DNA of 64,000 nucleotides from Dyella sp. OK004 (GTDB taxonomy: Bacteria > Pseudomonadota > Gammaproteobacteria > Xanthomonadales > Rhodanobacteraceae), in contig NZ_FOZI01000001.1 in assembly GCF_900114495.1 (NCBI RefSeq), forward strand, positions 887,469 through 951,468, given 5' to 3'. Both the position numbers and the translations under genes were made by a program. Below, piece by piece: positions 19,348 through 29,283 of the stretch. The notes below the pieces were generated by a model. That model was not told the DNA's origin and made no database searches. It saw only the letters and a list, made by a program, of their open reading frames with translations. Every line of letters starts with the position of its first letter. Positions within the stretch are counted from its first letter, which is position 1.

Positions 19348-21080
<1,733 letters not shown>

Positions 21081-21117
21081 GCACTCACCCCGCACTTCTC
21101 AAGTCCATATTCGCCCA

Positions 21118-21134
21118 CGGTACCTGAGGTACCG
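21118..21134. promoter_or_regulatory. Palindrome upstream of the type II secretion operon
   Basis: The sequence CGGTACCTGAGGTACCG is a perfect 7-bp inverted repeat with a 3-base centre, 38 bp upstream of the gspE start. It could be an operator or a short hairpin in the leader. No clear -35/-10 pair was found nearby. Confidence 0.4.
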
Positions 21135-21283
21135 CCCCTGGAGGGCGCATCAGCCCACATTGGTAGCACATCCTCCAATACGGTTGCGAGACTGGACGGC
21201 GGATACACATGAAAGCCCGATTCTGAAGGGCGATATTTGCCGGCGTGTGAAGTTACGGTGGCACGCCATATGAAAGAAAAAAG

Positions 21284-21309
21284 AACCGGCGCCCCGAAGG
21301 GCGCCGGTT
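21284..21309 (-). terminator. Intrinsic terminator of the S8 protease gene
   Basis: A 10-bp perfect stem (21284-21293 with 21300-21309) has a CCGAAG loop. On the minus strand it is followed by CTTTTTTCTTTC. It lies about 30 bp past the protease stop. Confidence 0.9.
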
Positions 21310-21337
21310 GCCTGGTACACCGATCAAACCATGGCGA

Positions 21338-22993
21338 TCAGGGCTGCGCGCCCGCCGCCTGCACTGCCGCATAGGTATTGAGGATGCCTGCGCCGATCGG
21401 CTTGGTCTGGCTGGCCGCCACGTGCGGCTTGGTGGCCGAAGACTTCAGCAGCGACGTGATCTGCGCCGAGGTGAGCAGGGCCTTGCCGAGAGCGAGGCGA
21501 TAGCTTTGCATCAGTGCCACGGCACCGGCCACATGCGGCGTGGCCTGCGACGTACCGGCCATGCCGCCATAGGTCGAACCCGATGGCGACGTGGTGCCGG
21601 AGTCGATGGTCGACCAGATGAAGCCGGTGGTCGCCTGCGTGCCGCTGGAACCGTCGTTGGCATACACACCGCCGCCCGGTGCGGCCAGGGTGATGCCGGC
21701 GCCGTAGTTGGAGTAGTACGCACGACGGCTGGTGATGCCGGTGGCAGCCACCGCGACCACGCCCGGGCAACTGGCCGGCGAGAAGCCGGACACATTGGCG
21801 TTGCTGTTGCCCGCCGCTACCACCACGGTGGCGCCGCGGCTGATCGCGCCGGAGATCGCCTTGCCCGTGATGGTGCTGGAGGTGCAGGTGCCACTGCCGC
21901 CCAGGCTCATGCTGATGACCTGCGCCGGATGCGTGTTGTCCGGCACGCCGTTCACATGACCGCCCGAGGCCCAAGTGATGGCGTCGGCGATATCACTGTC
22001 GTAGCCGCCACAGTGGCCAAGCACGCGCACCGGCAACACCTTGGCGCCGAACGCCGTGCCGACCATGCCCGTGCCGTTGTTGGTCTTCTCGCCACCAGCG
22101 GTGCCGAACACATGCGTGCCATGCCAGCTGCTGTTCTCCGCCGGATGGGTGGAATCCACGCAGCCGCCGTTGCTGGCGAGGTACTTGCTGCCGGTGGTCC
22201 AGTCGCCGGTATCCCAACCGCCAGCCGCACGGCCGTCGGCGGCACGACCGGAGACCAGCGCGGTGCTGATGAAGTCGTAGCCGGAGGCAGCCAGGGTCAG
22301 GTCGAGATCCGGGTGATTGGTCACACCGGTATCGAGGCTGGCAATGGTGATGCCGGTGCCGTCGGCCAAGGTCCAGGCCTGCTGGATATTGGCGCCGCCC
22401 CAGTTGGCCACCGAGGTGCCGAGGCTACTGTCACTGAACGCCGTACCGTTCGCCGCCAGGTAATCCCATTGGTAGGCGGCGTAGTACTGATCATTCGGCG
22501 TGGTGAAGGTGGCCGCACCAGCCGGCTGTGCCTGCACCGGTTTGCTCAACGCATGACGCATGTAGTCCGGCTGCACAAATTCCACCGCCGGATCGGCGGC
22601 GATCCGCTGCACGAACTGGCGCGTTTCCGTGGCGGATAGACGCCGCGAGGTGGTTACCAGATCACCACCGATAGCCAGCTTGCGATTGTAGTTCACTCCC
22701 AGCATGCGGCCGCCTGAGCGCAGCGCGTTGGTTGAGAGCGTGGTGCCACTCTGTTCCATCAGTTGGGCCTTGCCGGCGGCAACCGTCACCGCCTGCACGG
22801 CGGCGGACGGATTGGCGTGCTCCGTGCTGCCATTGCGATAGACCACGATGAAACGGTTATACGACTCGCCTTCCTGGACCGAACTCAGATCGAAGCGGCT
22901 GATATTGCCCGAGATATCCGCGGCGGCGGCCGGCAGGCTCAAGGCCAGCAGCATCGAGGCGGCGAGCAACTTCACTTGCGAACGCTGTTTCAT
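21338..22993 (-). CDS. Secreted subtilisin-like serine protease (S8)
   Basis: Extracellular protease precursor of 551 aa. A Sec signal peptide (KLLAASMLLALSLPAAAA, cleavage near residue 24) and a pro-domain (about 45-150) precede the catalytic domain. The triad is Asp in SLDTGV (D221), His in SWHGTHVFGT (H291) and Ser in GTSQATPHVAG (S482); Asn396 in AAGNSN is the oxyanion residue. It resembles the extracellular proteases of Xanthomonas. The ATG at 22991-22993 has AGGGAG upstream. It lies immediately upstream of the type II secretion operon on the same strand, but with its own terminator. A Xps substrate role is inferred from position and family. Confidence 0.93.
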   Translation of the reverse strand: MKQRSQVKLLAASMLLALSLPAAAADISGNISRFDLSSVQEGESYNRFIVVYRNGSTEHANPSAAVQAVTVAAGKAQLMEQSGTTLSTNALRSGGRMLGVNYNRKLAIGGDLVTTSRRLSATETRQFVQRIAADPAVEFVQPDYMRHALSKPVQAQPAGAATFTTPNDQYYAAYQWDYLAANGTAFSDSSLGTSVANWGGANIQQAWTLADGTGITIASLDTGVTNHPDLDLTLAASGYDFISTALVSGRAADGRAAGGWDTGDWTTGSKYLASNGGCVDSTHPAENSSWHGTHVFGTAGGEKTNNGTGMVGTAFGAKVLPVRVLGHCGGYDSDIADAITWASGGHVNGVPDNTHPAQVISMSLGGSGTCTSSTITGKAISGAISRGATVVVAAGNSNANVSGFSPASCPGVVAVAATGITSRRAYYSNYGAGITLAAPGGGVYANDGSSGTQATTGFIWSTIDSGTTSPSGSTYGGMAGTSQATPHVAGAVALMQSYRLALGKALLTSAQITSLLKSSATKPHVAASQTKPIGAGILNTYAAVQAAGAQP

Positions 22994-23313
22994 TCGAACT
23001 CCCTCTACATGGATTGGCTGAGCGAAGGCGTCCCTCACCGTCATCCGTCAGGAACCAACCAGCGTGCCCTCCCCAGAGCACGGACCGGCCACCACCCCCA
23101 GAGGTGGACCTTCTATGGAATGCCGGGTAACCCTGGTCGATCCCACCCTAGTTGACGCCAGCAATTCATCCTCGCATGAAATAACGGCGCCATTCGCAAA
23201 TTCACGCGGTCATCACAACCACGTCACCGTCCCTGTCGCGAGCCTGCCGCAAGCGCGGTTTGATCGATCCCGGCGCTCTGGGACAATGCATGTTTTGCCC
23301 CATCGGCCAGACC
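22994..23313. other. Divergent intergenic region between S8 protease and tatD
   Basis: About 320 bp with no gene recognised. It must hold the promoters of both divergent genes. A small CCACC/GGTGG hairpin occurs near 23079-23105. A candidate tatD promoter is listed separately. Confidence 0.5.
23260..23288 (+). promoter_or_regulatory. Candidate sigma-70 promoter for tatD
   Basis: TTGATC (23260-23265), 17 bases, then ACAATG (23283-23288). Transcription would begin near 23295, about 20 bases before the chosen tatD start. Both hexamers deviate from consensus, so this is tentative. Confidence 0.35.
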
Positions 23314-24099
23314 ATGCAGTTGCTCGACATCGGTGCCAACCTCACCCACGAATCGTTCCATCACGACTTTGACGCCGTGATGCAGCGCGCACGCGACCAT
23401 GGCGTCACCCGCATGGTCGTTACCGGCGCCTCCCGCGACGGCAGCACCCACGCGCTCGACCTCGCCCGCCGCCATCCCGGCGAGCTTTACGCCACCGCCG
23501 GGGTGCATCCTCATCACGCCATCGACTACGACGACACCACCCATACGCTGCTGCATGAACTTGCGCAGCAGCCGGAAGTTCGCGCCGTCGGCGAAACCGG
23601 CCTCGACTACAACCGCAACTACTCCCCTCGCGACGTGCAACTCGCCGTATTCGAGCGCCAATTGCAGATCGCCGTGGACGTACAGAAACCCCTGTTCCTC
23701 CACCAGCGCGACGCCCACGAGGATTTCATCGCCCTGCTGCGCCGCTACCGCGACAAAGTCCCGGCCGCCGTCGTCCACTGCTTCACCGACACCGGCGAAG
23801 CCCTACGCGACTACCTCGCCCTCGACTGCCACATCGGCATCACCGGCTGGATCTGCGACGAACGCCGCGGCACCCACCTGCGCGAACTCGTCCGCGACAT
23901 CCCCGCCAACCGCTTGATGATCGAAACCGACGCCCCCTACCTGCTACCGCGCACCGTCAAACCGCAACCAAGCCATAGGCGCAATGAGCCGATGTATTTG
24001 CGGCACATTTGCTATGAAGTCGCGCGTGACCGTGGCGAGCCGGTGGAAATCACTGCGGCGAATAGCACGGCGACGGCGGAAGCGTTTTTTGGGTTGTAG
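23314..24099 (+). CDS. tatD: TatD-family metal-dependent DNase
   Basis: Amidohydrolase-fold 3'-5' exonuclease of 261 aa. The N-terminus LLDIGANLTHESF is the TatD-proper form (DIGxNLT) rather than the HxH form of YcfH-like paralogues. Metal-site residues are Glu94 in AVGETGLDYNR, His130 in LFLHQRDAH, His155 in VVHCFTDTG and Asp206 in IETDAPYLLPR. The ATG at 23314 gives the standard TatD start; ATGs further upstream add a non-conserved tail. TatD is implicated in DNA repair and degradation and is not a translocase component. Downstream lies the first composite repeat. Confidence 0.94.
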   Translation: MQLLDIGANLTHESFHHDFDAVMQRARDHGVTRMVVTGASRDGSTHALDLARRHPGELYATAGVHPHHAIDYDDTTHTLLHELAQQPEVRAVGETGLDYNRNYSPRDVQLAVFERQLQIAVDVQKPLFLHQRDAHEDFIALLRRYRDKVPAAVVHCFTDTGEALRDYLALDCHIGITGWICDERRGTHLRELVRDIPANRLMIETDAPYLLPRTVKPQPSHRRNEPMYLRHICYEVARDRGEPVEITAANSTATAEAFFGL

Positions 24100-24130
24100 T
24101 GCGCAACCCACTTCCGTGGCAGCGCAACCC

Positions 24131-24582
24131 CGAGCACCCACCCCTCACCCCAACCCTCTCCCCGGAAGGGAGAGGGAGATGTGGCGCTTCGACGGGGAAT
24201 AACGATCAGACCTCGAAGAAAACGATCCGACGCCTGACACTGGAAAAGGCGTAGCTACAAAGCACACCGCCTGCTCTCAGGCCATTTCTCTTTGGTCACT
24301 TTCTCTTTACTCCGGGCATCCATGCCCTCCGCCCTTCGGGCCAGCTGCGCTGTTCGCACCCGCTCCTGCGGGTGCGTGGGCCAGCAAAGAGAAAGTGACC
24401 CGGACCGCGGCAGCGGTTCGGAAGCCCGCGGCAGGCGAGCCAGGGACGCAGACGCCAAAACCGAGCGATAACGCCACTGGATGACCAGCTTCGCTGTTGT
24501 GAAGCGCCTCCTGCCTACGCAGGGATGACGAAGTAGGAAGGGATGTCGCAAGAGCCAAACTCTCCCCTAAAGAAGAGGGAGA
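24131..24582. repeat. Composite dispersed repeat, copy A (with extra 69-bp module)
   Basis: The gap between tatD and rluE (24100-24585) is almost wholly filled by this element. It starts CGAGCACCCACC, continues with an AACCCTCTCCCC palindrome and CGCCTGACACTGGAAAAGG. The central inverted repeat ACTTTCTCTTT / AAAGAGAAAGT follows, then GCGGCAGCGGTTCGGAAG, a CCTGCCTACGCAGGGATGACG hairpin and a CTCTCCCC/GAGGGAG end. The same modules in the same order and orientation occur at 30256-30616 and 56581-56937. Copy A alone carries 69 extra bases (24309-24377) with three small hairpins. It separates two convergent genes. Confidence 0.85.
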
Positions 24583-24585
24583 AAA

Positions 24586-25122
24586 TCAAGGCAAAAGCAC
24601 CCGCATATCACCAGGCGCAAGCCCCTCCACCCCATATCCCCCCACCCTCACCCGAATCAACCGCAACGTAGGAAACCCCACCACCGCCGTCATCCTCCGC
24701 ACCTGCCGATTGCGCCCCTCACGCAAAGTGACACTCAACCAACTGGTCGGAATATTTTTACGAAACCGCACCGGCGGATCCCGCGGCCACAGCCACTCCG
24801 GCTCCACCACATGCTCGACACCGGCAGGCAGCGTCGGACCATCGTTCAACACCACGCCGCGGCACAACACCGCCACCGCCTCATCGGTAACCGCGCCATC
24901 CACCTGCACCAGATACGTCTTCGGCTGCTTGTGACGCGGATCGGTGAGTTTGTTCGCGAGCCGGCCATCGTCGGTCAGCAGCAGCAAGCCCTCGCTGTCG
25001 TAATCCAGCCGGCCGGCCGGATATACGTTCTTCTGCGAGATGAACTGCGCCAGCGTGCGCTTGCCGCCTTCGGCGGTGAACTGGCACAGCACGTTGAAGG
25101 GTTTGTTGAGCGCGATCAGCAT
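24586..25122 (-). CDS. rluE: Pseudouridine synthase of the RluE/RsuA family
   Basis: RNA pseudouridine synthase of 178 aa, probably modifying 23S rRNA. The catalytic Asp is in [18 protein letters not shown] (Asp40). Other motifs are [13 protein letters not shown] at the N-terminus and [19 protein letters not shown] with LRLIRVRVG near the C-terminus. There is no N-terminal S4 domain, which fits RluE rather than RsuA or RluB. The ATG is at 25120-25122. It converges on tatD across the composite repeat. RluE in E. coli modifies U2457; the exact target here is inferred. Confidence 0.9.
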   Translation of the reverse strand: MLIALNKPFNVLCQFTAEGGKRTLAQFISQKNVYPAGRLDYDSEGLLLLTDDGRLANKLTDPRHKQPKTYLVQVDGAVTDEAVAVLCRGVVLNDGPTLPAGVEHVVEPEWLWPRDPPVRFRKNIPTSWLSVTLREGRNRQVRRMTAVVGFPTLRLIRVRVGGYGVEGLAPGDMRVLLP

Positions 25123-25138
25123 ACGCGGCGCGGGCCGC

Positions 25139-26035
25139 TCAATGCGCGGCCGCGGCCGGCGTCTCCGGCTTCACAAAGCGCAGCGTCATGCGATCGGACT
25201 CGCCAATGGCCTGGTACTTGGCCTTGTCCTGATCGCCCAGGGTCAAGGTGGGCGGCAAGGTCCAGACACCCTTGGGATAGTCCTTGGTGTCCTTCGAATT
25301 CGCATTGACCTCGCTTTCGCCATCGAGCTTGAAGCCGGCATCGGTGGCGAGCTTCACCACGTAACTGGTGGGCAGATAGCCGCTTTGCTTGATGGCATCG
25401 AGCTTGACGCCTTCGCTGGCCCGATGGTCGACCACGCCGAGCACGCCGCCGGGACGCAACGCGGCGTAGAACGCCTTGAACATCGCCGGCGCGGTATCGG
25501 CCATCACCCAGTTATGCACGTTGCGGAAGGTGAGCACCATGTCGGCCGCGCCAGGCTTGCCGAATGCCGGCGCCTTGGGGTCGAACTCCACAATCTGCGC
25601 CTTGCCGTAATGCGCCGGATCGGCAGCGAACTTGGCATGCAGACCGCTGGCGTCCTGACGCGCCTCGCCAACGTCGGCGGGCTTCTGGATCGCAGCGATA
25701 TAGCTGCCGTTGTCTTGCAACAGCGGCGCCAGGATCTCGCTGTACCAGCCGCCGCCCGGGGTGATCTCGATCACCGTGAGGTCGGGGCGCACACCGAAGA
25801 ATTGCAGCGTCGCCTTGGGGTGGCGGTACGTATCGCGTGCGCGATTCTTTTCCGAGCGCCAGCTGCCGGCCAGCACAGTGTCGAGCTGGCTGGAGGTGAA
25901 ATCGCTGGCGCTGGTGGGCGGCACCAGACCGCCGACGGGCTGGTCCTGCGCGGCGAGGGTGCTGGCCGGGACGGAATTACCGCTGCATGCGGCGAGCAAA
26001 AAGGCGGTCAAGCCAAAGACAACATGGCGTTTCAT
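25139..26035 (-). CDS. Exported lipoprotein with SAM-methyltransferase fold (COG4798-like)
   Basis: 298-aa protein. The N-terminus [17 protein letters not shown] is a lipoprotein signal (Cys17), so the product should be anchored in a cell-envelope membrane. The rest resembles a class I methyltransferase: motif [20 protein letters not shown], an acidic loop near [22 protein letters not shown], and [15 protein letters not shown]. This matches predicted methyltransferases of COG4798, many of which carry signal peptides (family knowledge). Its donor is unclear because SAM is not expected in the periplasm. The ATG at 26033-26035 was chosen because it begins the signal peptide; a longer frame runs to 26200. 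Confidence 0.8.
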   Translation of the reverse strand: MKRHVVFGLTAFLLAACSGNSVPASTLAAQDQPVGGLVPPTSASDFTSSQLDTVLAGSWRSEKNRARDTYRHPKATLQFFGVRPDLTVIEITPGGGWYSEILAPLLQDNGSYIAAIQKPADVGEARQDASGLHAKFAADPAHYGKAQIVEFDPKAPAFGKPGAADMVLTFRNVHNWVMADTAPAMFKAFYAALRPGGVLGVVDHRASEGVKLDAIKQSGYLPTSYVVKLATDAGFKLDGESEVNANSKDTKDYPKGVWTLPPTLTLGDQDKAKYQAIGESDRMTLRFVKPETPAAAAH

Positions 26036-26127
26036 CTGCAGTTCTCTTCCCCAAATGCCCGCGCAGGCTAACACGTCATTTTGTGGTCGCCACGTATACG
26101 TTTGGTGGATAGACAGCCCGACGCGGA

Positions 26128-26790
26128 TCAGAACGGCCGCGGGCATACCGACTGCAAACCATCGATATGTTCGTGCAGATCCGGCGCGATGCCCTGCCAC
26201 ATCGGGTCGAGAATGAAATCGATGCCTTCATAGCGGGCCAGCTTGGCGGCCGGAATGAAGTCGGCGTCGCCCGCCACCAGGATGATCTGATCGACCAGCT
26301 TCTTATAGGTGAGCGCGGCGATGTCGATGCCGATCTTCATGTCCACCTGGGTCTGGCGCATGTCGGGCTCGAAGTGTTCATCGCCCAGCGCGTCCCATTG
26401 CAGCGAGCCGTCGCGCAGCTGCTGATAAGCGTGGTACTTCAGCTTCCACTCGCCGCGCTCGGCGAGACGCCCCAGCCGCAGCGCCATCTTGCGCTGCCGG
26501 CGCAGCTGATCGTGCAGCTCGCGGCGGAAGGTCGCCGCACCGGTGCGCGAGAAATCGAACGTATCGCCACTCACCGGCCGGATAAAGCTTTTTTCCAGCG
26601 GCGGGCAGTCGTAGAAAAAGATGCGATAAAGCGCTTCGCGCGGGCGATCCAGCGCCTTGAGATGTTCCAGCGCCATGCCGAAAACGGTCTTGGCGACCGT
26701 GCGTGCGTCATTGGCGTCGCGCTCACCCCAAACCTTGCGATAGCGGGCAAGAAAAAACGCGCCGTCGACCAGGATGGCGGTACTGGACAT
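26128..26790 (-). CDS. NYN-domain (PIN-like) putative ribonuclease
   Basis: 220-aa protein of the NYN/LabA-like group, whose PIN-like fold is found in RNases. Acidic residues expected at the metal site are visible: Asp9 in AILVDGAFF, Asp in VDMKIGIDIAAL and Asp in ILVAGDADFIPAAK. The protein lacks a signal peptide or membrane segment. Its RNA target cannot be told from sequence. The ATG at 26788-26790 follows AAGGATTTCCT. It stands between the lipoprotein methyltransferase and the LysR gene, all on the minus strand, but spacing of about 100 bp on both sides argues for separate transcription. Confidence 0.85.
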   Translation of the reverse strand: MSSTAILVDGAFFLARYRKVWGERDANDARTVAKTVFGMALEHLKALDRPREALYRIFFYDCPPLEKSFIRPVSGDTFDFSRTGAATFRRELHDQLRRQRKMALRLGRLAERGEWKLKYHAYQQLRDGSLQWDALGDEHFEPDMRQTQVDMKIGIDIAALTYKKLVDQIILVAGDADFIPAAKLARYEGIDFILDPMWQGIAPDLHEHIDGLQSVCPRPF

Positions 26791-26893
26791 AGGAAATCCT
26801 TAAAGTCGTGCGTATCGATACATGGGGAAACGCCGGCCCATAGGCGGCCAGCCGGCCGATTTTACGGTATGTGCCCGTACTATTGATCCGAAA

Positions 26894-27799
26894 TCAGGCG
26901 TGCTGTCCCGCCGCGTACGCCATGCTCTGCGCATACGCCTCCGCCTCGCAGTGGATCCAGTCGCGGAATACGCGCAGCCCGGCGTGATCGCGCGAGCGCG
27001 GCGGATACACCAGGTAATACGCCTCGGGGATATGCATGTAGCGCTCGCCCAGCACATGCAGCAACCCTGCCTCGACCAGCGGCCGCGCGGTGACCATGCG
27101 GCCCAGCGCCACGCCCATGCCTTCCAATGCCGCGCGCTGCAGCGCATCCGTCGTGTCGAACTGCGCCACGTAGCGGCGCGGCGGCGTGCCGCCGAACGTC
27201 TCAAACCAGTCGCGCCAGCGGTTGCCTGGATCACCAAGCAGCGGCCAGCTGCCCAGATCGCCGGAATCGGCGTCGCGCATGCGTTCAAGCAAGGCGGTGG
27301 AAACCACCGGCGCGATCCATTCGCCGAACAACTGCTCGGTTTCCACACCGCTCCATACCCCGCGCCCGTAACGCACGGCGGCGTCGACCGGATCGCGCTC
27401 GAAATCGACCAGGGTCACGCTGGATTGCAGATTCAGTTCCAACTCCGGATGCGCCGCCACCAGGCGCGCCAGGCGCGGCACCAGCCAGCTCGACATCACG
27501 CCCGGAATCGTGCTGAGCGTGAGCGCCTCTTCGCGGCGACAGCGATAGCTGGACATCGCGCGATCGATGCCCTCGAAATGATGACCCACTGCTTCCAGTA
27601 ACCGGCGCCCTTCGGCGGTCAACTGCACGCCGCGCGGACCACGATCGAACAGCTTGCGCTCCACCCGCTGCTCCAGCTGGCGGATCTGATGGCTGAGTGC
27701 GCTCACCGTAAGGTTGGCCTGCTCCGCCGCACGCGACAGGTTGCCCAGCCGGGCAGCCGCGACAAAGTGTTGAAGGAGGTCCAGGGAAATCCGCGCCAT
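26894..27799 (-). CDS. LysR-family transcriptional regulator (GcvA-like)
   Basis: 301-aa regulator. An N-terminal winged helix-turn-helix (LDLLQHFVAAARLGNLSRAAEQANLTVSALSHQIRQLE, residues about 6-44) is followed by the substrate-binding domain (TLSTIPGVMSSWLVPRLARL, DAAVRYGRG, ALEGMGVALGRM). AAVRYGRG and GVALGR are typical of the GcvA/AmpR subgroup. The ATG is at 27797-27799. It is divergent from a small ORF and two oxidoreductase genes, the usual arrangement for a LysR regulator and its targets. The inducer is unknown. Confidence 0.93.
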   Translation of the reverse strand: MARISLDLLQHFVAAARLGNLSRAAEQANLTVSALSHQIRQLEQRVERKLFDRGPRGVQLTAEGRRLLEAVGHHFEGIDRAMSSYRCRREEALTLSTIPGVMSSWLVPRLARLVAAHPELELNLQSSVTLVDFERDPVDAAVRYGRGVWSGVETEQLFGEWIAPVVSTALLERMRDADSGDLGSWPLLGDPGNRWRDWFETFGGTPPRRYVAQFDTTDALQRAALEGMGVALGRMVTARPLVEAGLLHVLGERYMHIPEAYYLVYPPRSRDHAGLRVFRDWIHCEAEAYAQSMAYAAGQHA

Positions 27800-27800
27800 C

Positions 27801-27815
27801 TTGAATAATCCTCAA
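27801..27815. promoter_or_regulatory. Candidate LysR-type binding site
   Basis: TTGA-N7-TCAA, a short dyad directly upstream of the LysR start codon and 93 bp before the divergent small ORF. Position and symmetry suit autoregulation and control of the divergent genes; the match to a T-N11-A box is loose. Confidence 0.35.
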
Positions 27816-27907
27816 GTCTGGCTTGCGAATATATCGCTTTTTGGCGCCATCCAAGGCTCTTATCTTGAGCCACCTGCCTGATGGCAGACACTACTTGGGA
27901 GGCCGTC

Positions 27908-28111
27908 ATGAGTTCGCTCTGGACCGACTTGCTGTTTCTGCATGGCCATATCGCCAGCCCCGAACTGGCGCGTCGCCTGGCCGACGCGCCGATGCCGCAA
28001 GACAAGCCGCGCGGCCGCCGCGAGCGCAGCGCCACACCGCTCAAAGTGCACGCCGCCGCCAGCGTGCTGCCGCCGATCACGCCTTGCGGGAAAGCCTGCG
28101 TCCCGACTTGA
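27908..28111 (+). CDS. Small ORF divergent from the LysR gene, unknown function
   Basis: 67-codon ORF. The ATG at 27908 is preceded by an excellent ribosome site (GGGAGG, 27897-27902, with five bases spacing), the main reason to call it real. The N-terminal half reads MSSLWTDLLFLHGHIASPEL, amphipathic with aromatic residues; the second half is basic and Pro-rich (PRGRRERSATPLK) and ends CGKACVPT. There is no signal peptide or convincing transmembrane helix. It precedes the alkenal reductase-like gene by 80 bp and may be its first cistron. I recognise no family. Confidence 0.6.
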   Translation: MSSLWTDLLFLHGHIASPELARRLADAPMPQDKPRGRRERSATPLKVHAAASVLPPITPCGKACVPT

Positions 28112-28122
28112 TTCCGTCCCGG

Positions 28123-28180
28123 CCTGCTACCACGTCGAACTGACAACACCGCTGCGCTGTTGCAGCGGGGGTATAGCAGG
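28123..28180 (+). other. Structured leader before the alkenal reductase gene
   Basis: Outer arms CCTGCTA (28123-28129) and TAGCAGG (28174-28180) enclose an inner hairpin CCGCTGC / GCAGCGG (28149-28168). It ends 11 bases before the reductase start codon and close to the GGCAGGGAA ribosome site. There is no T-tract, so an attenuator or RNA-stability element is only a possibility. Confidence 0.3.
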
Positions 28181-28191
28181 CAGGGAACCCG

Positions 28192-29247
28192 ATGACCGAT
28201 ACCACCGCGCAGCGCTGGGTGCTCGCGGCGCGCCCGCTGGGCGAGCCGACGCCGGAAAACTTCCGTCTCGAATCGGTGCGCATACCCGAGCCCGGCGACG
28301 GCGAGATGCTGCTGCGCGTGCTCTATCTGTCGCTGGACCCCTACATGCGCGGCCGCATGAGTGCGACCAAGTCGTACGCCGCGCCGGTGGCGCTGGGCGC
28401 CGTGATGGAAGGTGGCACCGTCGCGCAGGTGCTGCGCTCAAATCACCCGGACTACCGCGCGGGCGAATTTGTGCTGAGCCATTCTGGCTGGCAGACCCAT
28501 GCAGTGGTCACGCCGAAACAGATCCTGCGTCGGCTCGATCCCGCCATCGCACCACTCAGCACGGCGCTGGGCGTCTATGGCATGCCGGGCTTCACTGCGT
28601 GGGCCGGCTTGCGTGAGATCGGCAAGCCCAAGCCCGGGGAAACACTTGTAGTTGCTGCCGCCAGCGGCGCGGTCGGCTCTGCCGTGGGGCAGATCGCGCG
28701 GCTGCGCGGCGCTCGCGCCGTAGGCATCGCGGGTGGCGCGGAGAAATGCGCCTACCTGCGCGATGAACTCGGCTTCGACGCCGCCATCGACCATCGCGCG
28801 CCCGACTTCGCCGAACAGCTCAAAGCCGCCTGCCCCAACGGCATCGACGTGTACTTCGAAAACGTCGGCGGCGCCGTCTGGGAAGCCGTGTGGCCGTTGC
28901 TCAACGAATACGCACGCGTCCCCGTCTGCGGCCTGATCGCGCACTACAACGATGACGGTTACCGCAGCGGCTTCAACGGCGAACTGCCGGTGGCCGCCGA
29001 TCGCTTGCCCGCACTGATGCGCAGCGTGCTCACGCGCAGCCTTACTTTGCGCGGCTTCATCCAGCGCGAGTTCGTGCAGCACTATCCGGAATTCCTGCGC
29101 GAGATGGGCGGCTGGCTGCGCGATGGCCAGGTGCGCTACCGCGAAGACATCGTCGACGGCCTCGAACACGCGCCAGAGGCCTTCATCGGTCTGCTCAAGG
29201 GCCGCAACTTCGGCAAGCTGCTGGTGCGCGTCGCCAACCCGGCTTGA
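28192..29247 (+). CDS. NADP-dependent medium-chain oxidoreductase (CurA / alkenal reductase-like)
   Basis: 351-aa zinc-independent MDR-family enzyme that reduces alpha,beta-unsaturated aldehydes or ketones with NADPH. Motifs include LYLSLDPYMRGRM, the catalytic-domain GMPGFTAWAGL, the cofactor-binding AAASGAVGSAVGQIARLRGA and VDVYFENVGG-type IDVYFENVGG. The C-terminal EDIVDGLEHAPEAFIGLLKGRNFGKLLV is typical of the PTGR/CurA group. No zinc-ligand cysteines are present. GGCAGGGAA precedes the ATG. The aldo/keto reductase follows after 36 bp, suggesting a carbonyl-detoxifying operon under the LysR regulator. Confidence 0.92.
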   Translation: MTDTTAQRWVLAARPLGEPTPENFRLESVRIPEPGDGEMLLRVLYLSLDPYMRGRMSATKSYAAPVALGAVMEGGTVAQVLRSNHPDYRAGEFVLSHSGWQTHAVVTPKQILRRLDPAIAPLSTALGVYGMPGFTAWAGLREIGKPKPGETLVVAAASGAVGSAVGQIARLRGARAVGIAGGAEKCAYLRDELGFDAAIDHRAPDFAEQLKAACPNGIDVYFENVGGAVWEAVWPLLNEYARVPVCGLIAHYNDDGYRSGFNGELPVAADRLPALMRSVLTRSLTLRGFIQREFVQHYPEFLREMGGWLRDGQVRYREDIVDGLEHAPEAFIGLLKGRNFGKLLVRVANPA

Positions 29248-29283
29248 TTCACACGCTTTGATCCACCCGCAAGGAACCGCCTC

